Assembly (NCBI RefSeq): GCF_013408535.1
Contig: NZ_JACBZA010000001.1
Location: 4,672,850-4,736,849, forward strand
From: Actinopolymorpha cephalotaxi
GTDB taxonomy: Bacteria > Actinomycetota > Actinomycetes > Propionibacteriales > Actinopolymorphaceae
Direction of reading: 5' to 3'
DNA: 64,000 bases
In this document: in pieces, positions 25,742-34,269 of the stretch
How the letters are laid out: each line of letters opens with the position of its first letter
How positions within the stretch are numbered: position 1 is the stretch's first letter
The notes under the pieces: generated by a model
Told to the model about the DNA's origin: nothing
Databases searched by the model: none
The model's input: the letters and a program-made list of their open reading frames with translations, nothing else
Position numbers and translations under genes: made by a program

Positions 25742-27436
25742 TCAGTGGGCAGGCCGAGCCGGCGCGGCAGCGAGTCCGGGTCCGGATCCGGATCCGTACG
25801 CGGTCAGGAACCTGCTGCGGAAGGTGTCCATCCGCCAGACCGGAGCCGTTGGGCTCGGGTCGAGTCCGTTCTGCCAACCCCAGTGGGAGATTCGGGCCAT
25901 GACGGCCGGGTCGTGGGCGACGATCGCGATCGGCACGTCCCGGTTGGAAGAGTGCCGGGTGACCGTCGGGTTGGGCTGGTGGTCGCCGAGGAACACGAGC
26001 ACGGTGTTCTTGTCGCCGTACTTCTCCACGTACGTGAGGAGACTGGTCAGCGAGTAGCCGATCGAGCGGGCGTACTCGGTGCGTACCTGGTCGGCGTTCT
26101 TCCATACCTGCTTGGGATTCCTGCCCACCTTGTGGATGGCGTCGTAGACCGAGCCGTCGCCCACCTCGTCCCAGCCGACCATTGACGGCAGAGGTGCCCA
26201 CGGATTGTGGCTGGACGTCAGGACGACCTCGGCCATCAACGGCCCGCGGTGCTTCCGGCCGTGCTCGAGGCGTTCGAACGCGGACAGGGTGTACTGGTCG
26301 GGCATGGTCGACCAGCTGAACGCGGGACCCTTGTAGCCAAGCGACTTCGCGTCGTAGAGCTTGTCGAAGTGGTAGAACTTCCCATCCGGCCAGGCGCGGG
26401 TCGTTCCCGGCAGGACGCCGACATCACGCCAGGCTCCGGTGCGCTGGAAGGCGCCGGTGAGGGTCAGGCGGTCGCTGGACGCGGTGACCGTCCGATAGCG
26501 CTGCTGGTTGTTGATCCAGAGTCCGGACATGAAGGTGGAGTGGGCCAGCCAGCTGTCGGCCCCGGTCGTCGACGAGGTGAGGAAGGCGCTCCGCGAGGAG
26601 AAGCCCGCTGCCCGCAACCGCTTCGTACCCTCCGCGAGCGTCGCGTCCACCCGCGGTGAGATCTGCGGGTCCTCGACCGCGACCCGGCCGTAGCTCTCGA
26701 CGAACGCGAAGATGACGTCCTTGCCCCGCAACGCGGTGAGCATCCGGTCCGGCGGGGTGTGGGCGGCGTAGGAGTCGACGCTCGCCTCCCTGGCGAACGC
26801 CTGCTCGTCCCGCAGTGTCGCCACGACCAGGTGGGCGCGGCTGTGGACGAGTTCTGCGGCGCTGACGGTCGCGACCGGCGCGCCCGCGACCTGGACACCT
26901 GCCATCACGCAGACCATCCAGGCGGTGCCGAGGACCAGGGCCGTACGGGTCGCGGCCGTCCGGTGGCCGGCCGGGAGATCGACGAGCCGCACCATCGCCA
27001 GCGCCAGGACGGTGGGGATGCCCAGGGCGAGGAGGACCGCGGCGACCACGGCACCGACCGCCGCGGCGTCGCCGGCGGTGTCCCTCACGAAGCCGACAGC
27101 GTCGGCGAACAGGCCCCAGTCGAGCACCGGGTTGAAGGATCGTTGCAGAACGGCGTCGAAGCCCATGTCCAGGAGCTTCACCAACGTCAGCAGGCCGAGG
27201 CCGACACCCGCCAGCATCGCAGCGACCCGCCTCCCCTTCCTCGGCAGCGCGAGCAGGAGGGCGGCACCGAAGATCGCCTCCAACGGGATGCGTACGAAGG
27301 TGGTCGGCCGCAGCTCCCACAGGTGTCTCGGCAGCAACAGGCAGCCGAGCACCAGCAGGGCGGCGAGCGCGCTGGTCGTCCAGCCGGCGGCCCGCCGCGT
27401 GCGTACGAAGATCGACAATCCGGTGCCCTTCCTCAC
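25742..27436 (-). CDS. Membrane sulfatase / LTA-synthase-like phosphotransferase
   Basis: About 564 residues. The N-terminal third has four or five membrane helices (TTSALAALLVLGCLLLPRHLW, IFGAALLLALP, VGAVVAAVLLALGIPTVLALAMV, TALVLGTAWMVCVMAGVQVAG). The C-terminal part is an alkaline-phosphatase-superfamily domain: VIFAFVESYGRVAV, SSTTGADSWLAHSTFMSGLW (the T-T-G nucleophile region), VVLTSSHNPW and NTVLVFLGDHQPNPTVTRH. Such proteins transfer phosphoglycerol or hydrolyse sulfate/phosphate esters outside the membrane. Its GTG start overlaps the stop of the CDP-alcohol transferase (GTGA), tying it to phospholipid or glycopolymer synthesis. Confidence 0.85.
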   Translation of the reverse strand: MRKGTGLSIFVRTRRAAGWTTSALAALLVLGCLLLPRHLWELRPTTFVRIPLEAIFGAALLLALPRKGRRVAAMLAGVGLGLLTLVKLLDMGFDAVLQRSFNPVLDWGLFADAVGFVRDTAGDAAAVGAVVAAVLLALGIPTVLALAMVRLVDLPAGHRTAATRTALVLGTAWMVCVMAGVQVAGAPVATVSAAELVHSRAHLVVATLRDEQAFAREASVDSYAAHTPPDRMLTALRGKDVIFAFVESYGRVAVEDPQISPRVDATLAEGTKRLRAAGFSSRSAFLTSSTTGADSWLAHSTFMSGLWINNQQRYRTVTASSDRLTLTGAFQRTGAWRDVGVLPGTTRAWPDGKFYHFDKLYDAKSLGYKGPAFSWSTMPDQYTLSAFERLEHGRKHRGPLMAEVVLTSSHNPWAPLPSMVGWDEVGDGSVYDAIHKVGRNPKQVWKNADQVRTEYARSIGYSLTSLLTYVEKYGDKNTVLVFLGDHQPNPTVTRHSSNRDVPIAIVAHDPAVMARISHWGWQNGLDPSPTAPVWRMDTFRSRFLTAYGSGSGPGLAAAPARPAH

Positions 27437-28209
27437 GAACGCCCGTGCTGCCACTGCCACCAGACGGACTCGCCGAACGACCAGACGAGGAGGGCCAGCG
27501 CCCCGGCCACCACACCCACCTCGACCGGTCCGGGAAGGAGGTGGGCGCTCACCACGACGAGGGCGACACCCTGGATGGCGGCGATCACCTTGCGGACGTA
27601 CTTCGGCGGTATCGGCGAACGCAGCCAGGGCAGCACCCAGCCTGCCGCCACGTAGGCGTACCGCATGGCTCCGATCGCCAGCACCCACGCACCGAGGGAC
27701 CTGGCGACGAAGACGCTGAGAACCAGGATGAGGAAGGCGTCCGACTCCATGTCGAAACGCGCGCCGAAGTCCGTCACGGTGCCGGTCCGGCGGGCGACCC
27801 TGCCGTCGACGGAGTCGAGCACCAGGGCGACCGAGGCGATGACGATCATCACGGCCGGCGCGGGTACCCACAGCCTGTCGGTCAGGCTGCCGCCCAGCCG
27901 GTCGGCCACGAGTGCCGTCACGGCGCCGATCAGGACGAGCCGGGTGAGGGTCACCCGGTCGGCGGGCGTCCACGTGCGGCTGGGCGTACTCCTGAACCCG
28001 GCGACCAGGAACCCCGCGGCGCCGATGATGAAGCCGAGCCCCGCGAGCCGGCCCACGAGGCCGAGGCCGGGGTGGAGCCACAGCAGGACGAGCACCGCGA
28101 CCTCGGCCACGGCCGCGACGGCGAGATCCCGGCGGAACGCCCGGGTCGGCGTGACCGGGCGACCGGCACGGGGGCCGGCGAACCGCCGCGTGACACCGAT
28201 ATCGCCCAT
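27433..28209 (-). CDS. CDP-alcohol phosphatidyltransferase family protein
   Basis: 258 residues, six helices. The full catalytic motif is present as DSVDGRVARRTG then FGARFDMESD, i.e. D-x2-D-G-x2-A-R-x8-G-x3-D-x3-D, which binds the CDP-alcohol and two metal ions. It makes a phosphodiester-linked lipid at the inner membrane face; the acceptor is unknown. Translationally coupled to the sulfatase-like enzyme and divergent from the methyltransferase/flippase pair, suggesting one lipid or cell-envelope locus. Confidence 0.88.
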   Translation of the reverse strand: MGDIGVTRRFAGPRAGRPVTPTRAFRRDLAVAAVAEVAVLVLLWLHPGLGLVGRLAGLGFIIGAAGFLVAGFRSTPSRTWTPADRVTLTRLVLIGAVTALVADRLGGSLTDRLWVPAPAVMIVIASVALVLDSVDGRVARRTGTVTDFGARFDMESDAFLILVLSVFVARSLGAWVLAIGAMRYAYVAAGWVLPWLRSPIPPKYVRKVIAAIQGVALVVVSAHLLPGPVEVGVVAGALALLVWSFGESVWWQWQHGRS

Positions 28210-28374
28210 CTCGATCTTGAACCATCCTGCTCGACTCGCGAACCCGACCGGTCCGCCTCCTTCATGCCTGCCCCGACAAGGGACACGAGGTAACCGGGGA
28301 GATGGTTCAAAGTAAAGGTCGAGCGCCTGGAGGCCTTCTGCGGGTTCGGCATCACGCCGTGGCATCCTGTCGCC

Positions 28375-29265
28375 GTGGCAGGCGACCTCGCGGCGGATGG
28401 CCCACGTCCTGGAACTGCTCGCTGGGGAGCCCGGCTGAGCACGGCCGGGCAGTCGAAGGTCGCTCCGGAGTGGCTCGCCCTGCGCGAGCGCGCCGACGCC
28501 GACGCCCGCGCCACGGCCCTGGTCGACGCGCTCAGGGAGCGGCTGAGTCGGGTCGGCCACCTCGTGATTCGTGACCTCGGCTCCGGGACCGGAGGGCTGC
28601 CGCGGTGGCTGGCCGGCCGGCTGCCCGGGCCGCAGCACTGGGTCCTCCATGATCACGACTCGGAGCTGCTCGCCCGGGCGACGGCGGAGGTCACCGGGAC
28701 CGATGCCGACGGCACTCCCCTGATCGTCGGGTCGTCCGTCGGAGATCTCACCGCGCTGGAGCCTGCCGACCTCGCGGGTACGTCCCTGGTGACCGCGTCG
28801 GCGCTGCTCGACCTGCTCACGGCCGAGGAGGTCGACCGGCTCGCCGCCGCCTGTGTGGGTGCCGGGTGCGCCGTGCTGTTCACGATCTCCGTGACGGGCT
28901 CGGTACACCTCGACCCGGCCGATCCCCTCGACAGCGAGCTCGCCGCCGCCTTCGACGACCACCAACGGCGCGACGTCGGCGGCCGCCGGCTGCTGGGACC
29001 CGACGCCGTCGCCTTCACCGTCGAGGCGTTCGAGCGCCGCGGATTCGTCGTACGCCTGGAGCCGAGCCCGTGGCGGCGCGGGCCGGACCAGGCGCCGCTC
29101 GCCGAGGAATGGCTGCGCGGCTGGGTCGAGGCGGCCTGCGCACAGCGGCCGGACCTCGCCCCACATGCCGAGGCGTACGTCGCCGCGCGGCTCGCCTCCT
29201 GTGCCCGAGGCGACCTGTACGTCACGGTCGGCCACGCCGACCTGCTCGCGGTGCCGTCGCCATGA
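28375..29265 (+). CDS. Class I SAM-dependent methyltransferase
   Basis: 296 residues. LVIRDLGSGTGGLPRWLAGRL is the SAM-binding motif I, HWVLHDHDSELLARA motif II, and SLVTASALLDLLTAEEVDRLA motif IV/V. The substrate is unknown. It starts with GTG and its stop overlaps the next gene (ATGA). Its divergent neighbours make an unusual polar lipid or polyprenyl-linked product plausible. Confidence 0.85.
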   Translation: MAGDLAADGPRPGTARWGARLSTAGQSKVAPEWLALRERADADARATALVDALRERLSRVGHLVIRDLGSGTGGLPRWLAGRLPGPQHWVLHDHDSELLARATAEVTGTDADGTPLIVGSSVGDLTALEPADLAGTSLVTASALLDLLTAEEVDRLAAACVGAGCAVLFTISVTGSVHLDPADPLDSELAAAFDDHQRRDVGGRRLLGPDAVAFTVEAFERRGFVVRLEPSPWRRGPDQAPLAEEWLRGWVEAACAQRPDLAPHAEAYVAARLASCARGDLYVTVGHADLLAVPSP

Positions 29266-30272
29266 CGCCCCAGCTTGCGCAGAGCACGCCGGTCGCACCG
29301 GGCCCGTCGGTCGCGCCGACTCCGCCGGTCACTTCGATCGGACGGCGGGTGTGGACGTGGCTCCGCCCGCTCGTCGGCATCGGCATCCTGGCTGTCCTCG
29401 TCCGGCGATTCGGCACCGGACCGTTCGTCGCCGGTCTACGTGGGGTCGACGTCTGGTCGGTGCTCGCCGCCCTCGGAATCGGCATGTGCACAACGGTTCT
29501 CGGCGCCTGGCGATGGTGCGTCGTCGCGCGCGGTCTCGGTCTGCCGTTGTCGTTGCGGCAGGCCGTCGCCGACTGCTACCGGGCGATCCTGCTCAACTCG
29601 GTGCTGCCTGCCGGCGTCCTCGGCGACGTGCACCGGGCGGTCAGCCATGGCCGGCAGTCCGGTGACCTCGGCCGGGGAGTGCGGGCAGTGGTCCTCGAGC
29701 GCACCGCCGGTCAGGTCGTACTCGCGGCCGTCGGAATCGGCGTTCTCCTCACCCAGTCGGGGATGCTCGCAGCCGCGACGGGCACCTTGCCCTTGTCGGA
29801 TTGGTGGATCGCCGCCGTCGGCCTCGGCCTGCTCGGGGTCCTGCCGGCACTCGCCGCCTGGGCGCGGTGGGGAACGTCAACCTCGGCTTGGCGCCGTGCC
29901 GTACGTACCGCCGCGGTCGTACGCGCCGGCCTGCTGTCGAAGCACACCACGCCGGCCGTCGTCGCCCTGTCGGTCGGGACCCTCGTCGGGCACGTCTGCA
30001 TGTTCGTGGTTGCCGCCCGGGTCTCGGAGTCGCCGGTGCCGCTCGGCCGTCTCGTCCCGATCGCCGTACTGGCGTTGATGGTGATGGGCCTGCCGCTCAA
30101 CGTCGGTGGCTGGGGTCCTCGGGAAGCCTTTCTGGCATTGGCTTTCGGGGCCGTCGGCCTCGGCGCCCGTCAGGGTGTGGCCATCTCCGTCGCGTACGGC
30201 GTCCTCACCCTCATCGCCTGTCTTCCCGGCATCGCCGTGCTCTTCGCCCGCCGGCCTCACGCTGGGACCTGA
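29262..30272 (+). CDS. LPG synthase TM region / UPF0104-like flippase
   Basis: 336 residues with about eight helices. WTWLRPLVGIGILAVLVRRFGTGPFVAGL, the LGAWRWCVVARGLGLPLSLRQAVADCYRAILLNSVLPAGVLGDVHRAV segment and LPLNVGGWGPREAFLALAFGAVG are characteristic of the lysylphosphatidylglycerol-synthase transmembrane family (MprF-N/AglD-like). The family is linked to flipping or transfer of lipid-linked molecules. It is coupled to the methyltransferase by an ATGA overlap. Confidence 0.87.
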   Translation: MTPQLAQSTPVAPGPSVAPTPPVTSIGRRVWTWLRPLVGIGILAVLVRRFGTGPFVAGLRGVDVWSVLAALGIGMCTTVLGAWRWCVVARGLGLPLSLRQAVADCYRAILLNSVLPAGVLGDVHRAVSHGRQSGDLGRGVRAVVLERTAGQVVLAAVGIGVLLTQSGMLAAATGTLPLSDWWIAAVGLGLLGVLPALAAWARWGTSTSAWRRAVRTAAVVRAGLLSKHTTPAVVALSVGTLVGHVCMFVVAARVSESPVPLGRLVPIAVLALMVMGLPLNVGGWGPREAFLALAFGAVGLGARQGVAISVAYGVLTLIACLPGIAVLFARRPHAGT

Positions 30273-30331
30273 GCAGCTCCACGTCTGACGCTTCGGGCTG
30301 GTCGTCGTACGCAATTCGGTCCTAAACGGAC

Positions 30332-30350
30332 AGCCCGGCTTCGACGGGCT
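30332..30350. terminator. Hairpin after flippase-like gene
   Basis: AGCCCG-N7-CGGGCT stem 60 bp after the stop of the flippase-like gene. A further inverted repeat TCCGGT-TCG-ACCGGA follows (about 30364-30378), which could be an operator for the protease gene. The rest of the 280-bp gap shows nothing recognisable. Confidence 0.4.
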
Positions 30351-30552
30351 TCAATTGGCGATGTCCGGTTCGACCGGAACTCTTGCCAAACGCCTCGAAT
30401 GCGATGCACTATCTGCTCGCGCACGACCCGAAGGACCAACAGGTCCTCAGGGCCGGTTGCACGGGGGGTTCTTCGCGTTGAGAGATCCAGCGCTCCCTGT
30501 CCCTTCGTTCTCCGGCCGCATGTCGCCGCGCCAGTACGAAGGAGACTTCCTC

Positions 30553-31722
30553 TTGAAGCAGTCACCCCGCTTCCTCGCCGCCTTCGGCGCGAGCATCGTC
30601 CTCACGGTCGGATCGGCCACGGCCGCGTTCGCCGGCACCGGCGCCGTCCACACCGCCGCCCCGGCCGCTGCCGTCGCGCAGACCGCCACCCGCACCGCGC
30701 CGGCGACAGGTGACCAGGCCGCCGACCGGTTCGGGATCGACCGGTCCCCCGCCCGCGCCGCCGTACTGCGGGCCATCGACCCCGGCGACTACCAGTGCGG
30801 ACCGACCGACTTCGACACCTACATCGACGGCCTGATCAACGGCCTGTCGAAGGACGAGCTCAAGTTCCTCGTCGCCCACACCGAGATGCTCGACATCCCG
30901 ACGTACGACGCACTGCTGTACGGCTCGCCCACCGACTCCCGCTACGCCCTGCGGAGCGACTACCGGACTCAGCTGACCCACACGTTCCGGGACGTCAAGC
31001 GGTTCTGGGACATCCAGTCCGGCGACATCCAGCTGATGTCGATGCACGGCAGCATCATGGGTGACCCGGCTGCTGTGTCCCGGGTACTGCAGCTGCCGCT
31101 CGGCGAACCGTTCGGTCAGTCCCCTGCCGAGGCGGACCAGAACGCCAAGGAGATCGCCGCCGCGGTCGACAGCGGGATGTTCGACCACGGCAACAACCCG
31201 CTGTTCACGCTGAACGCGTTCGCGTTCACCGCCGAGGGCGACCCCGACCCGCTGGTCAAGGGTGTCCCCGACAAGCTGATCTTCGGTGACGGCATCGTCG
31301 ACGCACTCAACGCCATGGGCATCGGCGACGTCGGGCCGCGCGCGGTGATGGGCCACGAGTTCGGCCACCACGTGCAGTTCGAGGACAACCTGTTCGAGTC
31401 CCCGCTGACCGGGCCCGAGGCGACCCGGCGTACCGAGCTGATGGCGGACGCGTTCGGCACCTACTTCGCCACCCACGCCCGTGGGCTCTCGCTCAACACC
31501 AAGCGGGTACTGCAGGCCGAGAAGACCTTCTACGAGGTCGGTGACTGCGCCTTCACCAACGACGGCCACCACGGCACGCCCAACCAGCGGCTGCGTTCCT
31601 CCGCCTGGGCCGCCGGCGTCGCCGACGCAGCCCGCCCGCAGGGCAAGATCCTGCCGTCGCTGACGTTCGCCGACATGTTCGAGAAGGAGCTCCCGGTCAT
31701 CGTCGCCCCGGACGCCTCCTGA
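30553..31722 (+). CDS. Secreted neutral zinc metallopeptidase-like protein
   Basis: About 389 residues. A Sec signal peptide (FLAAFGASIVLTVGSATAAFAG) follows the TTG start, which has GAAGGAG at the right distance. The zinc motif VMGHEFGHHVQFE (H-E-x-x-H) and a downstream ELMADAFGTYFATHARG (glutamate third ligand in E-L-M-A-D) fit the YpfJ-like neutral zinc metallopeptidase family. The mature N-terminus is an Ala/Thr-rich disordered stretch. Predicted to be exported and proteolytic; substrate unknown. Confidence 0.85.
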   Translation: MKQSPRFLAAFGASIVLTVGSATAAFAGTGAVHTAAPAAAVAQTATRTAPATGDQAADRFGIDRSPARAAVLRAIDPGDYQCGPTDFDTYIDGLINGLSKDELKFLVAHTEMLDIPTYDALLYGSPTDSRYALRSDYRTQLTHTFRDVKRFWDIQSGDIQLMSMHGSIMGDPAAVSRVLQLPLGEPFGQSPAEADQNAKEIAAAVDSGMFDHGNNPLFTLNAFAFTAEGDPDPLVKGVPDKLIFGDGIVDALNAMGIGDVGPRAVMGHEFGHHVQFEDNLFESPLTGPEATRRTELMADAFGTYFATHARGLSLNTKRVLQAEKTFYEVGDCAFTNDGHHGTPNQRLRSSAWAAGVADAARPQGKILPSLTFADMFEKELPVIVAPDAS

Positions 31723-31742
31723 TAAGTACGACAAACGCGCGT

Positions 31743-31776
31743 CGGCCCGGCCGCCCTCTCGGGGGTGGCCGGGCCG
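31743..31776. terminator. GC-rich terminator hairpin
   Basis: CGGCCCGGCC (31743-31752) pairs exactly with GGCCGGGCCG (31767-31776), just after the protease stop codon. No U-tract. Confidence 0.6.
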
Positions 31777-31882
31777 CTGTGTATCCGGCGTTTCTGACAT
31801 CAACCTGGACACCGGCTACGTTGGACCATCACACGCACCACGAAGCGCACGGGGTAACCAGCTGATCCAGAAGGACGGTGAC

Positions 31883-32377
31883 ATGGAACAGCCCGACGCC
31901 AAGCCGACCCGACCCCGCACACGTAAGAAGACGGCCAAGAAGTCGGCCACGCCCGAATCGCTGAAAGCCGGCCAGGCCGCCGCCAAAGCCGGAGGAGCCA
32001 CCGCCGCGAAAACCGGTGGGACAGCTGCGAAAACCACCGGGAAGACCGCGAAGAAGACCAGCGGGACTGCTGCGAAGAAGACCGGTGGGACAGCAGCGAA
32101 AACCGGTGGAGCGGCTGCGAAGAAGGCCGGCGGTGCTGCAGCGAACACCGGTGGTGCGGCCGCGAAAACCGGTGGCGAGGCCGCGAAGAAGGCCGGCGGG
32201 GTAGCAGCGAAGACCGGCCAGGCCGCCGCGAAAGCCGGAGGAGCCACCGCCCTGAGGCTTGTCTGGATCGTGCGCGACGCGGCCGTGGCCGCCAACGACC
32301 GGATCAAGCCGGTCGAGCGCGTCAACCAGCTGGTGACCTACACCAAGGATCACCTGCCCGGCCGCGGAAAGTCGTAG
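31883..32377 (+). CDS. Lys/Ala/Gly-rich repeat protein (histone-H1-like)
   Basis: 164 residues. A basic N-terminus (RPRTRKKTAKKSA) is followed by about a dozen 7-8-residue repeats of the form A-A-K-(K)-x-G-G-x from residue 30 to 120. Then comes a unique C-terminal domain (LRLVWIVRDAAVAANDRIKPVERVNQLVTYTKDHL). AAGGACGG precedes the ATG. Lys/Ala repeats recall the C-terminal tails of mycobacterial HupB and histone H1, so DNA binding is possible. The C-terminal helix might target a partner. A long opposite-strand ORF here is a shadow. Function unproven. Confidence 0.75.
   Translation: MEQPDAKPTRPRTRKKTAKKSATPESLKAGQAAAKAGGATAAKTGGTAAKTTGKTAKKTSGTAAKKTGGTAAKTGGAAAKKAGGAAANTGGAAAKTGGEAAKKAGGVAAKTGQAAAKAGGATALRLVWIVRDAAVAANDRIKPVERVNQLVTYTKDHLPGRGKS
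31974..32240. repeat. Tandem 21-24-bp coding repeats
   Basis: Units close to GCGAAAACCGGTGG(G/A)(A)C/G repeat about 12 times with variations, encoding the A-A-K-T-G-G-x heptads. Copy number is likely to vary between strains. Confidence 0.8.
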
Positions 32378-32404
32378 CTCAGCGCAGCCGTTGAGGACGC
32401 CGGC

Positions 32405-32422
32405 GGCCGGTGTACACCGGCC
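32405..32422. promoter_or_regulatory. 18-bp perfect palindrome
   Basis: GGCCGGTGTACACCGGCC lies between the repeat-protein stop and the terminator. It may form part of the terminator structure or be an operator. Confidence 0.35.
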
Positions 32423-32439
32423 CGCGAGAGGCAAACCGC

Positions 32440-32469
32440 AAACCCTCCCCCCGATCGGGGGGAGGGTTT
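32440..32469. terminator. Strong terminator (30-bp perfect palindrome)
   Basis: AAACCCTCCCCCC then GATC and the exact complement ending GGGTTT. It is a 13-bp stem with a four-base loop, with A and T tracts at the two ends, so it works in both directions. It insulates the repeat-protein gene from the amidase gene. Confidence 0.8.
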
Positions 32470-32537
32470 GACTTCTGTGGTGATCATGCTTCGAATGAAG
32501 TTACTTCCGGCAGCAGTACGCCGCCTGTTCGAAGAGT

Positions 32538-33161
32538 GTGGCGATCATCATGACCGACTGGCTGAGCTACGCAGATCGAGACCCGATCCCCGGTGTGACC
32601 GACGCACCGTATGACGAGGAGAAGAACCCCACCTGGAAGTTGCTGCTCCACACCACCGAAGGAGCGACATACCAGGTGGCACGTGCCGCGTACGTCAACG
32701 GCGGGTTCTCTCCGCACGTCACCGTCGGGCCCGACCCGAACCAGGTGGACCAGGTGCACTGCTGGCAACACGTGTCGTTCGCGTATCGCGCCACGGCCCT
32801 CGCCGACGACCCCGGTGGCATCAGGACCAACCGCGACTACGTTCTGCAGGTGGAGATCGTCGGCTTCTGTGATCCGAACTGGAGTAGTTCCCCGCTCTAC
32901 ATCCACAACTGGCCGTTGTGGTACCAGCAGGGTGTCGCCGCCGTACTCAACGACATGCTGACCGCTCGGCCGATCCCACGGGTGTCGACCGTCACCTGGG
33001 TGGAGTATCCCGCGTCGTACGGAGAGCGGGCTCCTCAACGGCTGAAGTGGAAGGCGTACGACGCGTACTCGGGAATCCTCGGCCACGAGCACGCGCCGGA
33101 GAACAGCCACGGCGACCCCGGGGACGTGTCGGCCTTCCTCCGTACCTACCTACTCACCTAG
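32538..33161 (+). CDS. N-acetylmuramoyl-L-alanine amidase-like protein
   Basis: 207 residues (an ATG at 32550 is an alternative to the GTG). LLLHTTEGATYQVARAAYVNGGFSPHVTVGPD and the C-terminal GHEHAPENSHGDPG fit the amidase_2/PGRP zinc-hydrolase family, in which H...H...H-x-D/G form the zinc site. The middle (NRDYVLQVEIVGFCDPNW) is typical of actinobacterial and phage endolysin-like members. No signal peptide is visible, so it may be a phage-derived endolysin or be released by another route. Confidence 0.75.
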   Translation: MAIIMTDWLSYADRDPIPGVTDAPYDEEKNPTWKLLLHTTEGATYQVARAAYVNGGFSPHVTVGPDPNQVDQVHCWQHVSFAYRATALADDPGGIRTNRDYVLQVEIVGFCDPNWSSSPLYIHNWPLWYQQGVAAVLNDMLTARPIPRVSTVTWVEYPASYGERAPQRLKWKAYDAYSGILGHEHAPENSHGDPGDVSAFLRTYLLT

Positions 33162-33186
33162 CCGACCCTCACTCGGCTCAGGCTGA

Positions 33187-33405
33187 CACGCACTCGAACC
33201 ACGCCTCGCCGATGTCGAGATCCTCGGCCACCGTGTCGGACTCCGCCCCACCCGGCCAAAGGTTCGCCTCGACGTCGAAGGCCGACGTGGCGGCGTCCTC
33301 ATCCACAACTACGGCCACGGCGGCGCCGGCGTCAGCCTCGCCTGGGGATGCGCCAGCGCCGTACACGAGATCGTCTTCCGTGCTCTTCGCCCGCCGCTGG
33401 TGTGA
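33187..33405 (+). pseudogene. D-amino-acid oxidase C-terminal remnant
   Basis: One continuous frame of 72 codons without a start: EILGHRVGLRPTRPKVRLDVEG, then GGVLIHNYGHGGAGVSLAWGCASAV. The HNYGHGGAG...WG motif is the FAD-binding C-terminal signature of D-amino-acid oxidases. The first about 250 residues of a normal enzyme are missing, so this is a 3' remnant. A second, more decayed copy of the same tail lies at 52692-52915 in the same orientation. The surrounding region 33162-33559 holds nothing else recognisable. Confidence 0.8.
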
Positions 33406-33559
33406 CGCGGGACGAGCTACGACCCGGGCGGCCGCGGGCCTTCTGCGTGTCTTAGCTCCCCCAGCCCTCGATTACCGCGTGTAACATACAGGGCCCGAAT
33501 CGCCGCTCTCCGCTGTCAGGTCCGGCGACAACGCGAGGCGGGTCGGCTACATTGACGCC

Positions 33560-33730
33560 ATGCCAGAGGAGCCATCGGTCGACATCGACGCACTACGCGA
33601 GCGGTTCCCGTGGGTCGGCCTTGCCACCTTCGACGAGGACCTCTCTGCCCGATACCGGGAACTCATGGCCGCTTCGCGACGCGACCATGAGATCGTCGAG
33701 GCGATCGAGGCTGCACGCCGCAGCGCATGA
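33560..33730 (+). CDS. VapB-like antitoxin
   Basis: 56 residues: starts MPEEPSVDIDALRERFPWV and ends EIVEAIEAARRSA, acidic and helical, the usual form of a short toxin-wrapping antitoxin. It lacks an obvious N-terminal DNA-binding motif. Its stop overlaps the ATG of the PIN-domain toxin (ATGA), the standard coupled arrangement. Identification rests mainly on context. Confidence 0.7.
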   Translation: MPEEPSVDIDALRERFPWVGLATFDEDLSARYRELMAASRRDHEIVEAIEAARRSA

Positions 33731-34167
33731 ACACTCTCATCTGTGACTCGGGACGTCTGATCGCGAGCTACAACGTCGCGGACCGGCATCACGCCGCATG
33801 CATCCGCCTGCTCGGGTCGTGGCAAGGAACTCTGGCGTTGCCAGAACCAGTGCTGGGTGAGACCTGCGGTTTCCTGCGCAACCATGTGCGTAACGGACCC
33901 GCCCTGGAAGCCCGTCTCCTGGACGTTCTGACCAGCAGACCTGGAAACTTCGAGATCCTCGACCCCACGCCCGCCGACCGTGAACGTGCGGCCGAACTCG
34001 TCAGTCAACTGGTAGCTGCGCCGCTCGGCTATGTGGACGCGACAGTTCTCGCGATGGCAGAACGACTGAAGATCGTCGACATAGCCACCGTCGACTTCAA
34101 GTTCCTGGGTATGGCGAGTCAGGTCAGTCGCCTGTCACCTCTGCGTTGGGTGCTCCAGGAAAACTGA
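33727..34167 (+). CDS. vapC: VapC-family PIN-domain ribonuclease toxin
   Basis: 146 residues. The PIN acidic residues are visible: D7 (LICDSGRLIA), E45 (VLGETCGFL), D103 (GYVDATVLAMAERL) and D117 (IATVDFKFLG). VapC toxins are Mg-dependent endoribonucleases that cleave tRNA or rRNA and are neutralised by the partner encoded just upstream. Confidence 0.88.
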   Translation: MNTLICDSGRLIASYNVADRHHAACIRLLGSWQGTLALPEPVLGETCGFLRNHVRNGPALEARLLDVLTSRPGNFEILDPTPADRERAAELVSQLVAAPLGYVDATVLAMAERLKIVDIATVDFKFLGMASQVSRLSPLRWVLQEN

Positions 34168-34269
34168 CTTCGGGCGCACCCCGTGAACGACAGCGGCGGA
34201 CCACGCAGGTTGGCCGTGTCTCGCTTCTTGGACAGTTCGTACTACGCGGGTGGGCGTTGCCAGGCATGA

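Noticed and set aside
27442..28225. Upstream extension of the sulfatase ORF to 28225
   Set aside because: That part is an Arg/Gly/Pro-rich shadow of the CDP-alcohol transferase gene; the GTGA overlap at 27436 gives a natural start.
28210..29298. Extension of the CDP-alcohol transferase ORF to 29298
   Set aside because: It runs antisense through the methyltransferase gene and shows no family similarity before M-G-D-I-G-V-T-R-R.
31829..32434. Long minus-strand ORFs opposite the Lys/Ala repeat gene (Phe/Ala/Pro-rich)
   Set aside because: They mirror the repeat codons of the plus-strand gene, which has a ribosome site and a better codon pattern.
33187..33405. Attachment-site (att) or IS-end interpretation of the repeated DAO sequence
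   Set aside because: The similarity follows the coding content of a protein tail, with no tRNA gene, transposase or terminal inverted repeats nearby.
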